From positions 1 through 64,000 of the forward strand of contig CBDBCU010000003.1 of the NCBI GenBank assembly GCA_965203435.1: 64,000 bases of DNA, given 5' to 3'. The number at the start of each line of letters is the position of its first letter. Positions within the stretch are counted from its first letter, which is position 1. Source of the stretch: CBDBCU01 sp965203435 (GTDB taxonomy: Bacteria > Chloroflexota > Dehalococcoidia > Lucifugimonadales > UBA3495). Of the stretch, positions 1 through 6,753 are shown piece after piece. The notes beneath the pieces were generated by a model. That model made no database searches, had not been told where the DNA came from, and was given only the letters and a program-made list of their open reading frames with translations. Made by a program: the position numbers and the translations under genes.

Positions 1-22
1 CTTAACCGGAGAGGAAATAGCC

Positions 23-819
23 ATGTCCCTACGCAAAATCGTAGCCGCCTTTGGCCTATTTGTTCTAATAAGTGCAATAGGGGGGGGGGGGCAACCGCGT
101 CCCAGGCCCGGCCGATCCCCTGGGACTGTGCCGACTGGCAAGCCTTTGTCCACGCGGATCGCACCATCGCCATCCTGGAATCCCTGGCCGCCAATCGCGG
201 CAAGGCCCTCTACTGCGGCGTCGACCAGTCCGACACCTTTGCCAAGGCCGAGACTTGGGAGGCGGGCAAAGACCGCAACGAGCGGGATGACACCATCTAT
301 TCCGGGGAACAAGGCATTTTCCGCGGCTTTATCGCCGCCCAGGAGGGATACCTGACCGACGGGGAATCCGGCGTCACCGGGGTCAGCATCGACCGCATCT
401 TTGAGTTTCCCCGGGAGAAAAAGAAACGCCGCCGCTATAAGAAAGTAACCCAGCGGATGGAGGTCGCCCACGACAATTCCCGCCGGGTACGGACGCCTTT
501 CAGCAGCCAGCTGGGAGCGCCTCCGGTAAATAATGACCCCCAAGCCCATACGGTAGCGCAGAACGCTTATACCGCGAGCCCGCCGGCCGGTTTTTCCCCG
601 GCTCAAGCCGCCGCTTCCTGGCAAGCTCTGGCCGAAACCACCGCCGCCACTTACTGCGCCGACGCGGGCTATTCGCGCGCCGTGGGCGTTGACACCGGCA
701 GCGACACTTGGGAATACAGCACCAACCAGAATACTTTCCCCAACAGCATCCAATACTACGCCCGTAAATCCCGCACTTGGACGGCCACTTGCGAAAAGGA
801 TGTGCGCCGTCGCCGCTAG
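23..819 (+). pseudogene. Secreted paralog family, copy 1 (frameshifted at poly-G; possibly phase-off)
   Basis: The start at 23 follows a GGAGAGG Shine-Dalgarno and encodes a hydrophobic leader (MSLRKIVAAFGLFVLISAI). A run of 12 G (80-91) then puts the rest out of frame. After the run, the frame ending at the TAG at 817-819 encodes a body like copies 2 (47105) and 3 (31370): IPWDCADWQ, a LYCGVDQSDTF-type motif, KDRNERDDTIY, an EFPREKKKRRRY block, and a tail with SRTWTATCEK and RRRR. A tract of 10 or 13 G would restore the frame. It could be a phase-off gene, a true pseudogene, or a homopolymer miscall. The family is not one I recognise; export by the leader is inferred. Confidence 0.75.
80..91 (+). 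repeat. Poly-G tract (12 G) inside signal-peptide codons
   Basis: Twelve consecutive G fall exactly at the end of the hydrophobic leader of secreted paralog copy 1. The tract breaks the reading frame here. Copy 2 has a 12-G tract at the same place (47166-47177), where upstream codon phase keeps it in frame. Confidence 0.9.
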
Positions 820-866
820 CGGAGCCGCGGCCCCCCGGAAACTTTTTGCCGCCCTTTCCGGCGGGC

Positions 867-926
867 CGGAAAGGACGGCAAGGGGATTGACGGTAGGGGG
901 AAGGACGGCAAGGGGATTGACGGTAC
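867..926. repeat. Short tandem repeat (about 34-bp unit, 2 copies) between copy 1 and the cupin gene
   Basis: The unit containing aaggacggcaaggggattga, followed by cggta, occurs twice in tandem. The 820-1065 gap otherwise shows no gene. Similar 'ggaaggacggt' stretches accompany the palindromic repeats elsewhere in the window. Confidence 0.6.
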
Positions 927-1065
927 GGGTTAGTCAGGTACAAGCCATTGACTTGGGGCCGGGCTATTCTTTGCCGCAGATGGCAAGGGCCGGGGCGGGT
1001 TTGCGGCCCGTCCCGGCGTTTTGGTTTTTGCCCGCAGCGGCCGGGTTGTCCGGCCGGCCCGCCGG

Positions 1066-2148
1066 CTATTCCGGGCCGTTAAAGCGGGAAGTTACCGGCT
1101 GATGGCCGGCGTGGTCGGCGTAAGGCTGCTCCCGGTACAGGGCAAGGGCTTTCATCACCGGAAGATCCTGAATGGAAAAGAGGATGGCCGGGTCGTCTCC
1201 GTCGTTGGCGTGTTCGTGCCAGGCCCAAGAGGGAACGACCAGAAAATCGCCCGCGGCCCAATCGAAGCGCTGGCCGTTGATGACGCTGTGGCCCTGGCCG
1301 CGGAACACCTGATAAACGGCGCTGCTGGTATGGCGGTGGGCTTTGGTCGCGATGCCGGGCCGCAGCAGCTGAATCCAGCAAGCCATAGTTTTCAGCACCG
1401 GGCCGCCGGTGGCCGGGTCGGAAAACTCCATCGCCACATCGTCGAAGGGGCTGGCGTCCACCTGGGCCAGGCGGTTCAAAGCCTCGATCGTCCGTTCCCA
1501 CTTGTAATGCCACAGGGGAGAGTAGGGCGTTCCGGCTTCCTCCCAAGCCGGCCGCAGGGCGCCGGAGGCATACTTCCGCTCCGATTCCCCTACGCCGATG
1601 ATGGGCTGCTGATCCTCCGGATAGGGTTCGTAGAAAGTGGCTTCGAGGTTATGCACCAGGGGCGTATCCAAGCCGTCCAGCCAAATCATCGGCTCGTGGC
1701 CCGCGTTGTTATGGTCGTGCCAAGTCCAGGAGGGGGTCAACACCAGGTCGCCCGGCTCCATATAGCACTTGTCCCCTTCCACGGTGGTATAAGCGCCCTG
1801 CCCTTGCAGCACCCAGCGAATGGCGGTAGGGGTGTGGCGGTGCGCCGGGGCGTTTTCTCCGGGCAGGAGCAGTTGCAGGGCGGCGGAAATGGTGTGGGTA
1901 GTGCCGTGATCCAAGCCGGGGTTAGCCAGGCGCAGCACCCGCCGCTCCACATCCCGGTCCGGGGTTACGATTTCCCCGCTTTGCATTACCAGGGGCTGGG
2001 CGTCGGCCCAACGCCAGGCAAAGGGGACAACCTGCGGCTGGCGCTCCAGACGGCGGCCCATCCAGGCGGCGCGCAGGCCCGCCGCCTCGGTACCCGCGTA
2101 AAACCGCTGTTCCTGCTCCGGGCTTACCTTTCCCAACAGGGTAGTCAT
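1066..2148 (-). CDS. Bicupin dioxygenase, gentisate 1,2-dioxygenase-like
   Basis: This 360-residue protein has two cupin halves. Metal-binding histidine motifs are visible in the first (PAHRHTPTAIRWVLQG near residue 125 and WTWHDHNN near 165) and again in the second (KAHRHTSSAVYQVFRG and WAWHEHAND). The arrangement matches gentisate/salicylate 1,2-dioxygenases, cytoplasmic Fe(II) ring-cleaving enzymes. The ATG at 2148 is chosen because GGGAGGG lies 6 bases upstream; the ATG at 2154 abuts the Shine-Dalgarno. A good promoter sits upstream at 2195-2223. No other aromatic-catabolism gene adjoins it, so the exact substrate (gentisate, salicylate, 1-hydroxy-2-naphthoate) is open. Confidence 0.85.
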   Translation of the reverse strand: MTTLLGKVSPEQEQRFYAGTEAAGLRAAWMGRRLERQPQVVPFAWRWADAQPLVMQSGEIVTPDRDVERRVLRLANPGLDHGTTHTISAALQLLLPGENAPAHRHTPTAIRWVLQGQGAYTTVEGDKCYMEPGDLVLTPSWTWHDHNNAGHEPMIWLDGLDTPLVHNLEATFYEPYPEDQQPIIGVGESERKYASGALRPAWEEAGTPYSPLWHYKWERTIEALNRLAQVDASPFDDVAMEFSDPATGGPVLKTMACWIQLLRPGIATKAHRHTSSAVYQVFRGQGHSVINGQRFDWAAGDFLVVPSWAWHEHANDGDDPAILFSIQDLPVMKALALYREQPYADHAGHQPVTSRFNGPE

Positions 2149-2194
2149 AGCCATCCCTCCCAACTTTAATCGGGATACCTTATCGGTCAAGGCA

Positions 2195-2223
2195 ATTCTA
2201 GTGGCGGCGGGGGACGGTGTCAA
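2195..2223 (-). promoter_or_regulatory. Promoter of the cupin dioxygenase gene
   Basis: On the minus strand there is TTGACA (2218-2223), a 17-bp spacer, and TAGAAT (2195-2200), about 40 bp before the chosen start. This is close to the sigma-70 consensus. Confidence 0.65.
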
Positions 2224-2256
2224 TCAACCGGGCGGGCCGGCGGCGGCTCGGCCTTT

Positions 2257-2685
2257 TTAATCCACCACGGCAATGGCGGAGAGTTCCACTTTCAGCTTGG
2301 GATGGGCGGCCAGGCGGGTGATTTCGATGGTGGCGGTGCTGGGCCGATGGTCGCCGAAATACTCCCACCAGACTTCGTTAAGCTGATCCTGCTCGTCAAT
2401 GTTGGTCAGGTAGCGGGTAACTTGCACCACATCGCGGAAAGTGGCCCCGGCGGCGTCCAGCCCGGCCTTGACATTTTCCAGGGCCCTACGGGTCTGGGCG
2501 GCTACCTCCTCCGGGATGTCGTCAAACTCCGCCGCAATGTGGGGATGGTTATGGTAAGTCTTGGCGGCGGTAACGCCGGCCAGGAACAGCAGGGAGCCGC
2601 CGGTGACTTTGATGGCCGGGGCATAGGGCAGGTTCACCGACGGATCCCGGTCGGCGGTGTGGATGACTTCCAACTTAGGGGGCAA
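2257..2685 (-). CDS. RidA/YjgF family protein
   Basis: The 142-residue product resembles RidA enamine/imine deaminases, which remove reactive 2-aminoacrylate-type intermediates in the cytosol. Visible features are AGVTAAKTYH, AQTRRALENVKAGLDAAGA, a VTRYLTNIDEQDQ segment and a C-terminal STATIEITRLAAHPKLKVEL, close to the RidA signature (P..R..V.V..L....LVEI.A). The start is taken as TTG at 2685, eight bases after GGAGG; the longer in-frame extension begins upstream of a TATAAT element at 2731-2736 and would not be transcribed from it. The signature Arg is retained. It stands alone beside the cupin gene in the same orientation. Confidence 0.85.
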   Translation of the reverse strand: MPPKLEVIHTADRDPSVNLPYAPAIKVTGGSLLFLAGVTAAKTYHNHPHIAAEFDDIPEEVAAQTRRALENVKAGLDAAGATFRDVVQVTRYLTNIDEQDQLNEVWWEYFGDHRPSTATIEITRLAAHPKLKVELSAIAVVD

Positions 2686-2730
2686 AGCGGCAACCTCCGG
2701 GCAGGAAAATAGTTGGGGGATGGCAGGGAT

Positions 2731-2736
2731 ATTATA
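2731..2736 (-). promoter_or_regulatory. -10 element for the RidA gene
   Basis: A perfect TATAAT on the minus strand, 46 bp upstream of the TTG start. No good -35 element is visible. Its position supports the internal TTG start. Confidence 0.4.
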
Positions 2737-2811
2737 GCAGGATTGGGGACAAAGGCGGTTGACCGGGATAAGGGATTTCATTAAACTGCGGTAACTTTAA
2801 GGCGGGTTGGA

Positions 2812-3561
2812 ATGGATGGGGAAAGGATGGCGGACCCGATAACTGATGGCGGGGGCGGACGCAGCCTCAGGAACGGGCTGCTGATGCTGGGCTTTGGGCT
2901 GTTCAGCGCAGCCGTCCTTATGGTATGGCTGGCGGTTTTCAGCAAAGCCCTTGCCTTTGCCCTGGCCCCTATAGCCGCCGATTTCCCGGCCCGCGATTTC
3001 CTGGGCAAAGCGGACGCCGGGGAGGTGTTGCGGGCTGCGTGGTACGCTACGCCGCTGACGGTAGCCTATATCGCCGCCCTAATCGGCTACCACAAGTTCG
3101 GCCTGTTCCGGGAGGGCAAGCCGCACTTGACCATTGACCTGTCCGCTTCCAGCCGGCCGGTAAGCGCCGAGTATAATCACATAGGCGTGATAGCGCGGAT
3201 TCACAACACCTCAAAAGTGGCGGTGCCGGTGTTCAATGTGGAGTGGGAACTGGCGGTAGTGGCGCCGTACGCCGTTGCGGATATAAGGGAAATGGAGGAG
3301 GAGTTTGCTAATCCCACGGGAGGCGTTGGCGATACTGCCGATGATGAATTCCCTTGGGGCCGGTTAGACGATCCATACGAGTTGCAATATGATATTCTCG
3401 TCGAGCCTAACGAGGTCGAACAGTTGACTTTCGACTTCGTTATACCGCAGGGCATAGACACGGTGGCCGTATCCTTATACGTGGAGAACGCATACGATGA
3501 AAATGGCGTTGGCAAGCTGGGCTGGAGCCGCCGCTTGTTCTACGACATCGGTCGTCCGTAA
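2812..3561 (+). CDS. Two-TM membrane protein of unknown function
   Basis: The 249-residue protein has two predicted membrane segments (about residues 20-55 and 75-95) followed by a soluble beta-rich domain of about 150 residues (IARIHNTSKVAVPVFNVEWEL ... LTFDFVIPQGIDTVAVSLYV). I do not recognise the family. It is followed after 27 bp by three tandem small paralogous genes with the same orientation, so it may be co-transcribed with them. A later start, for instance the ATG at 2827, is possible. Confidence 0.7.
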   Translation: MDGERMADPITDGGGGRSLRNGLLMLGFGLFSAAVLMVWLAVFSKALAFALAPIAADFPARDFLGKADAGEVLRAAWYATPLTVAYIAALIGYHKFGLFREGKPHLTIDLSASSRPVSAEYNHIGVIARIHNTSKVAVPVFNVEWELAVVAPYAVADIREMEEEFANPTGGVGDTADDEFPWGRLDDPYELQYDILVEPNEVEQLTFDFVIPQGIDTVAVSLYVENAYDENGVGKLGWSRRLFYDIGRP

Positions 3562-3588
3562 AATCACCGGCGTTTCGGAGGTTTAGAT

Positions 3589-3762
3589 ATGTTCAGGTTA
3601 TTCGGCAAAAAGCGGCCGCAAGGGAAACCAGCTCACCAGAGGGGCGGGCGGCCGAAACCCAAGCGGTTGACGCCCGGAGCAGTCAAGAAGTGGCAGCCCC
3701 CGGTCAAGGAGCCGCTTGAACCCGATACTCTGACGGTCAAAGCCGGTCATCCGGAAGGCTAG
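3589..3762 (+). CDS. Small basic protein, tandem paralog 1 of 3
   Basis: A 57-residue protein beginning MFRLFGKKRPQGKP and containing KKWQPPVKEP. It is preceded by GGAGG (3577-3581) at 7 bases. It shares the pattern M-[LF]-x-[IL]-FGKK-x-PQGKP...RGG...KP...PG...KWQPPVK with the next two genes. It is rich in Lys, Pro and Gly, with no membrane segment or signal peptide. No known family is recognised. Short reading frame, conserved Shine-Dalgarno and three-fold conservation argue that it is real. Confidence 0.8.
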   Translation: MFRLFGKKRPQGKPAHQRGGRPKPKRLTPGAVKKWQPPVKEPLEPDTLTVKAGHPEG

Positions 3763-3780
3763 ACCGCAAGGGAGTACCCT

Positions 3781-3951
3781 ATGCTCGGGATCTTCGGCAA
3801 AAAGGGGCCGCAAGGAAAGCCATCCTACAAAAGGGGCGGGTATTCCAAACCGAGGCGGTTGCCGGGAGTAGCCAATAAGTGGCAGCCCCCGGTTAAGGAG
3901 CCGCCGAAACCCGAGGCCCCGGCCGCCAAGACCGGCGACCCGGAAAGCTAG
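3781..3951 (+). CDS. Small basic protein, tandem paralog 2 of 3
   Basis: A 56-residue protein (MLGIFGKKGPQGKP ... NKWQPPVKEPPKPE) that starts 18 bp after paralog 1 stops. The Shine-Dalgarno AGGGAG precedes the ATG in the same short spacer found before paralog 3 and before the M24 gene (AAGGAG then TACCC). The C-terminus, AAKTGDPES, is identical to that of paralog 3. Function unknown. Confidence 0.8.
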   Translation: MLGIFGKKGPQGKPSYKRGGYSKPRRLPGVANKWQPPVKEPPKPEAPAAKTGDPES

Positions 3952-3969
3952 GCGGCAAAGGAGTTACCC

Positions 3970-4140
3970 ATGCTCGGGATCTTCGGCAAAAAGAAGCCGC
4001 AAGGCAAGCCTTGGCTGGAAAGGGGCGGGTATCCCAAACCGACCAAGCTGCCCGGCGCAGCCAAGAAGTGGCAGCCCCCGGTTAAGCCGCCGCCGCAACC
4101 CCACGCCTCGGCCGCCAAGACCGGCGACCCGGAAAGCTAG
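3970..4140 (+). CDS. Small basic protein, tandem paralog 3 of 3
   Basis: A 56-residue protein (MLGIFGKKKPQGKP ... KKWQPPVKPPP ... AAKTGDPES), 18 bp after paralog 2 and 17 bp before the M24 gene. Paralogs 2 and 3 are more alike than either is to paralog 1, which suggests a recent tandem duplication that copied gene plus leader. Function unknown. Confidence 0.8.
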   Translation: MLGIFGKKKPQGKPWLERGGYPKPTKLPGAAKKWQPPVKPPPQPHASAAKTGDPES

Positions 4141-4157
4141 GCGGCAAAGGAGTACCC

Positions 4158-5474
4158 GTGACCCAAATCAAAAGTTTCGGCACTATGGGCGTGGATTGGG
4201 AGGAGCGCGTTGACTTCGAGCGGCTCCGCACCCAGCGGCTGGCCCGGATCAAGAAACTGCTCAAAGCGTCGGAGTTGGGCGCGTTGCTCACCTTCGATAT
4301 GAACAACATCCGCTACCTGACCGCCACCATCATCGGTACTTGGGCGATGGACAAGCTGGTGCGCTTTTCCCTGCTGCCCCAAGACGATGAGCCGATTTTG
4401 TGGGATTTCGGCTCGGCGGCGCGGCATCATCAGATTTACTGCCCCTGGCTGGGGGAACGCTCCCGGGCCGGCATTTCCACTTTGCGCGGGGCTACGCCGC
4501 CCGAGGCTAACCTGGCCGAGGATGTAGCCCGGAAAATCCGCGTGGAACTGGAATTGCGCGGCCTGCATCAGGAACCGGTCGGCGTGGATGTGGTGGAGCC
4601 GGTAGTGCTGTTCGCCCTGCAAAAAGAGGGGTTGAATATAGTGGACGGCCAGCAGCTGATGCTGGAAGCCCGCCGCATCAAAACCCAGGACGAAATTACC
4701 CTGCTGAACACCGCTTGCGCTATGGTGGACGCCGCCTATGATGCCCTGTATCTGGAACTGCGGGCCGGAGTGCGGGAAAATGACGGCGTGGCCCTGGTCA
4801 ACAAGGTGCTGTACGAATTGGGGTCGGAGTATGTGGAGGGCGTCAATGCCATTGGCGGGGAGCGCACCAGTCCGCACCCGCACATCTATTCCGACCGCAT
4901 CCTGCGCCCCGGCGACCAGGTCTATTTTGACATCCTGCACAGCTATATGGGCTATCGCACCTGCTACTACCGCACTTTGGCGATTGGCAGCGCGTCCCAA
5001 GCGCAGATTGACGCTTATAAGAAGTGCCGGGAAATCCTGGACATTTCCATTGCCGCGGTAAAGCCGGGCATCACTACCGCCGACATCGTTAAGCACTGGC
5101 CCAAGGCTACCGAGTTCGGCTTTGCCAACGAGGAAGCGGCCTTTGCCCTGCAATACGGCCACGGCGTGGGGCTGAACATTTGGGAAGCGCCCATTTTCAG
5201 CCGCCTCTTTTCCCTGGAACATCCCCAGCCCATTGAGGAGGGGATGGTGTTCGCCCTGGAAACTTTCTGGCCGGCCGCCGATGGCTGGTCGGCGGCGCGG
5301 ATTGAGGAGGAAGTGGTAGTTACCAAAGAGGGGCCGCAGGTGATTACCAAGTTTCCGGCCGAGGAATTGATTGTAGCTGGCGTGAAATACTACGCCGCTA
5401 CCGGCCCGCTGCCGGCTACCCGGGATGCCCAATCTCACCGCAACAACCCCTTGCCGGCCGGCCATTCCGTTTGA
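4158..5474 (+). CDS. M24 peptidase-like protein (Xaa-Pro peptidase/creatinase fold) with an altered metal site
   Basis: The 438-residue protein starts with GTG after AAAGGAG. It has a creatinase-type N-terminal domain (DMNNIRYLTATIIGTWAMD) and a C-terminal pita-bread domain. Candidate metal ligands are Asp in VYFDILHS, His in YGHGVGLNIWE, Glu in MVFALETFW and Glu in ARIEEEVVV. The second Asp of the usual D...D pair is replaced: the segment reads YRTCYYRTLAIG where families have GD or AD before S/T-R. One metal site is probably altered, so peptidase activity is uncertain; creatinase- or DddP-like lyase chemistry are alternatives. The gene is last in a string with the three small paralogs and ends at a clear terminator. 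Confidence 0.8.
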   Translation: MTQIKSFGTMGVDWEERVDFERLRTQRLARIKKLLKASELGALLTFDMNNIRYLTATIIGTWAMDKLVRFSLLPQDDEPILWDFGSAARHHQIYCPWLGERSRAGISTLRGATPPEANLAEDVARKIRVELELRGLHQEPVGVDVVEPVVLFALQKEGLNIVDGQQLMLEARRIKTQDEITLLNTACAMVDAAYDALYLELRAGVRENDGVALVNKVLYELGSEYVEGVNAIGGERTSPHPHIYSDRILRPGDQVYFDILHSYMGYRTCYYRTLAIGSASQAQIDAYKKCREILDISIAAVKPGITTADIVKHWPKATEFGFANEEAAFALQYGHGVGLNIWEAPIFSRLFSLEHPQPIEEGMVFALETFWPAADGWSAARIEEEVVVTKEGPQVITKFPAEELIVAGVKYYAATGPLPATRDAQSHRNNPLPAGHSV

Positions 5475-5504
5475 GAAATGGGCCGGGCGCATCTCTGAAC
5501 AGCG

Positions 5505-5534
5505 GGGCGGGTTGCACAACCCGCCCTTGCTTTT
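5505..5534 (+). terminator. Rho-independent terminator after the M24 gene
   Basis: Perfect 10-bp stem GGGCGGGTTG (5505-5514) with CAACCCGCCC (5517-5526), a 2-nt loop, then TTGCTTTT. It lies 30 bp after the stop codon. Confidence 0.8.
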
Positions 5535-5619
5535 GATACTCCCGGCTACAGGCTATTCATCCTGCAACAAGTTCCGGATGAGCGGAAACCGCTGACGCAA
5601 ACCGGGTTGGCGCCGTCCC

Positions 5620-6570
5620 CTACGGCTTGTCCGGCGGTTCCGACATTCCCAGCAGGATGTCCTCCAGGGTCCGATCCAGGGCCGGATCCAGTTCCACCGG
5701 CTCCACATAGGGGATGACATTGTAGTCGGAGCGCACCTGCTCGATGATGCGGCGGGCTTCGGCGTTGTTTTCGGCGATGCGGGCCAGGTTCGATTCCAGT
5801 TCCCGGGATTCGGTCTCGCCCAGGGCCTGCAACTCGCTCAGGTCAATATCCAGCTTGAACATGGCCTTGAGCCGGCGCATTATGTCGTAAAAGGAGCGGT
5901 GGTCGCGGAAAATGCCCAGCTGCTCGTTGTTGGAAACGACAAAGGGATACATCGGGGCCATCGCCCCCAGGCGGAACATCTGCACTTCCGGGTACTCGAA
6001 ATGGGCCAGGGAGACCATCGCCATACCGATGGTCGGCCCCCGGCGGCCCTCGGTGCCGCGGCTGGACAGGATTAACCCGTGGCGTTCCAGGGTGTCTTTC
6101 ATTTCCGGGCGGCTATAGACGCAGTTGATGCGGCGTTCCAAATCCGGCGGAGCCGGGCCGTTGACGCCCTCCACGGCCACCGTTTGCTTGACGCCCAACT
6201 CCCGGACGGCTTGAAAGAAACCGGCGCCGTACAGGTCGATGCGGCTCCAGGGTTCCTCGCCCAGGAAAATAATCAGCCCGTTGCCGGCGTCATAAAAGTC
6301 GTTCTCCCGGGTCATGGGGCTGGCCGGCAGCCCTTCCTGAAAGGCGGCCGCCGGGCGGAAAGTGTCGTGGGTGCCGGCCACCTGAAAGGGATAGCACAGG
6401 GTGGCAATGCGGTCGCCCAGGTTGCCGATGGGCCGCGCCCCCAGTTTCTCAATCAGATAGCGGGGCAGGCCGCTGGAAATGCGGCCGCCATTCGACCACT
6501 GCCGCCGCCAGCCGGCAATCAGATACTCGGCTTCCGGTTTTTCGTGGAGGATTAACAGTTCATCCGTCAT
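5620..6570 (-). CDS. PAC2 family protein
   Basis: The 316-residue protein matches the PAC2 (proteasome assembly chaperone-like) family in its N-terminal part: LIAGWRRQWSNGG, then SRIDLYGAGFFQAVRELGVKQTVAVEG and a GRRGPTIGMAMVSLAHFEYPE block. The last 80 residues are helical and acidic, a usual PAC2 tail. ATG at 6570 is chosen, eight bases after GGAGG. In actinobacteria PAC2 proteins associate with proteasome components, but none is seen here, so the role is unknown. Confidence 0.75.
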   Translation of the reverse strand: MTDELLILHEKPEAEYLIAGWRRQWSNGGRISSGLPRYLIEKLGARPIGNLGDRIATLCYPFQVAGTHDTFRPAAAFQEGLPASPMTRENDFYDAGNGLIIFLGEEPWSRIDLYGAGFFQAVRELGVKQTVAVEGVNGPAPPDLERRINCVYSRPEMKDTLERHGLILSSRGTEGRRGPTIGMAMVSLAHFEYPEVQMFRLGAMAPMYPFVVSNNEQLGIFRDHRSFYDIMRRLKAMFKLDIDLSELQALGETESRELESNLARIAENNAEARRIIEQVRSDYNVIPYVEPVELDPALDRTLEDILLGMSEPPDKP

Positions 6571-6613
6571 CAAGGGTTCCTCCGCAGCGTTACTTTTCCC
6601 GGTTTCCGTCTCT

Positions 6614-6622
6614 ATTATAACA
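6614..6622 (-). promoter_or_regulatory. Extended -10 element for the PAC2 gene
   Basis: TGTTATAAT on the minus strand, 44 bp upstream of the ATG. No convincing -35 element. Confidence 0.4.
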
Positions 6623-6753
6623 GGATGGGCAAAGGCGGGGGCTAGGGAAAAAGGAACGGAATTCGGGGATATTGACCCAACCGGCTTTGGGAATTAGCCG
6701 CTTAGGGCCGTATTGCTTTCCGGCGGCCGCCGCAAGGATGGCATAGCGTAGCA

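Noticed and set aside
1..22. Promoter or regulatory element before paralog copy 1
   Set aside because: Only 22 bases are in the window, which is too short to judge beyond the Shine-Dalgarno.
1021..2169. Long plus-strand open frame opposite the cupin gene
   Set aside because: It is the mirror of a clear bicupin gene and has a composition unlike a real protein (Gly, Arg and His rich, no Shine-Dalgarno).
4137..5519. Long minus-strand open frame opposite the M24 gene
   Set aside because: Shadow of the M24 gene; no family match, and it overlaps a good terminator.
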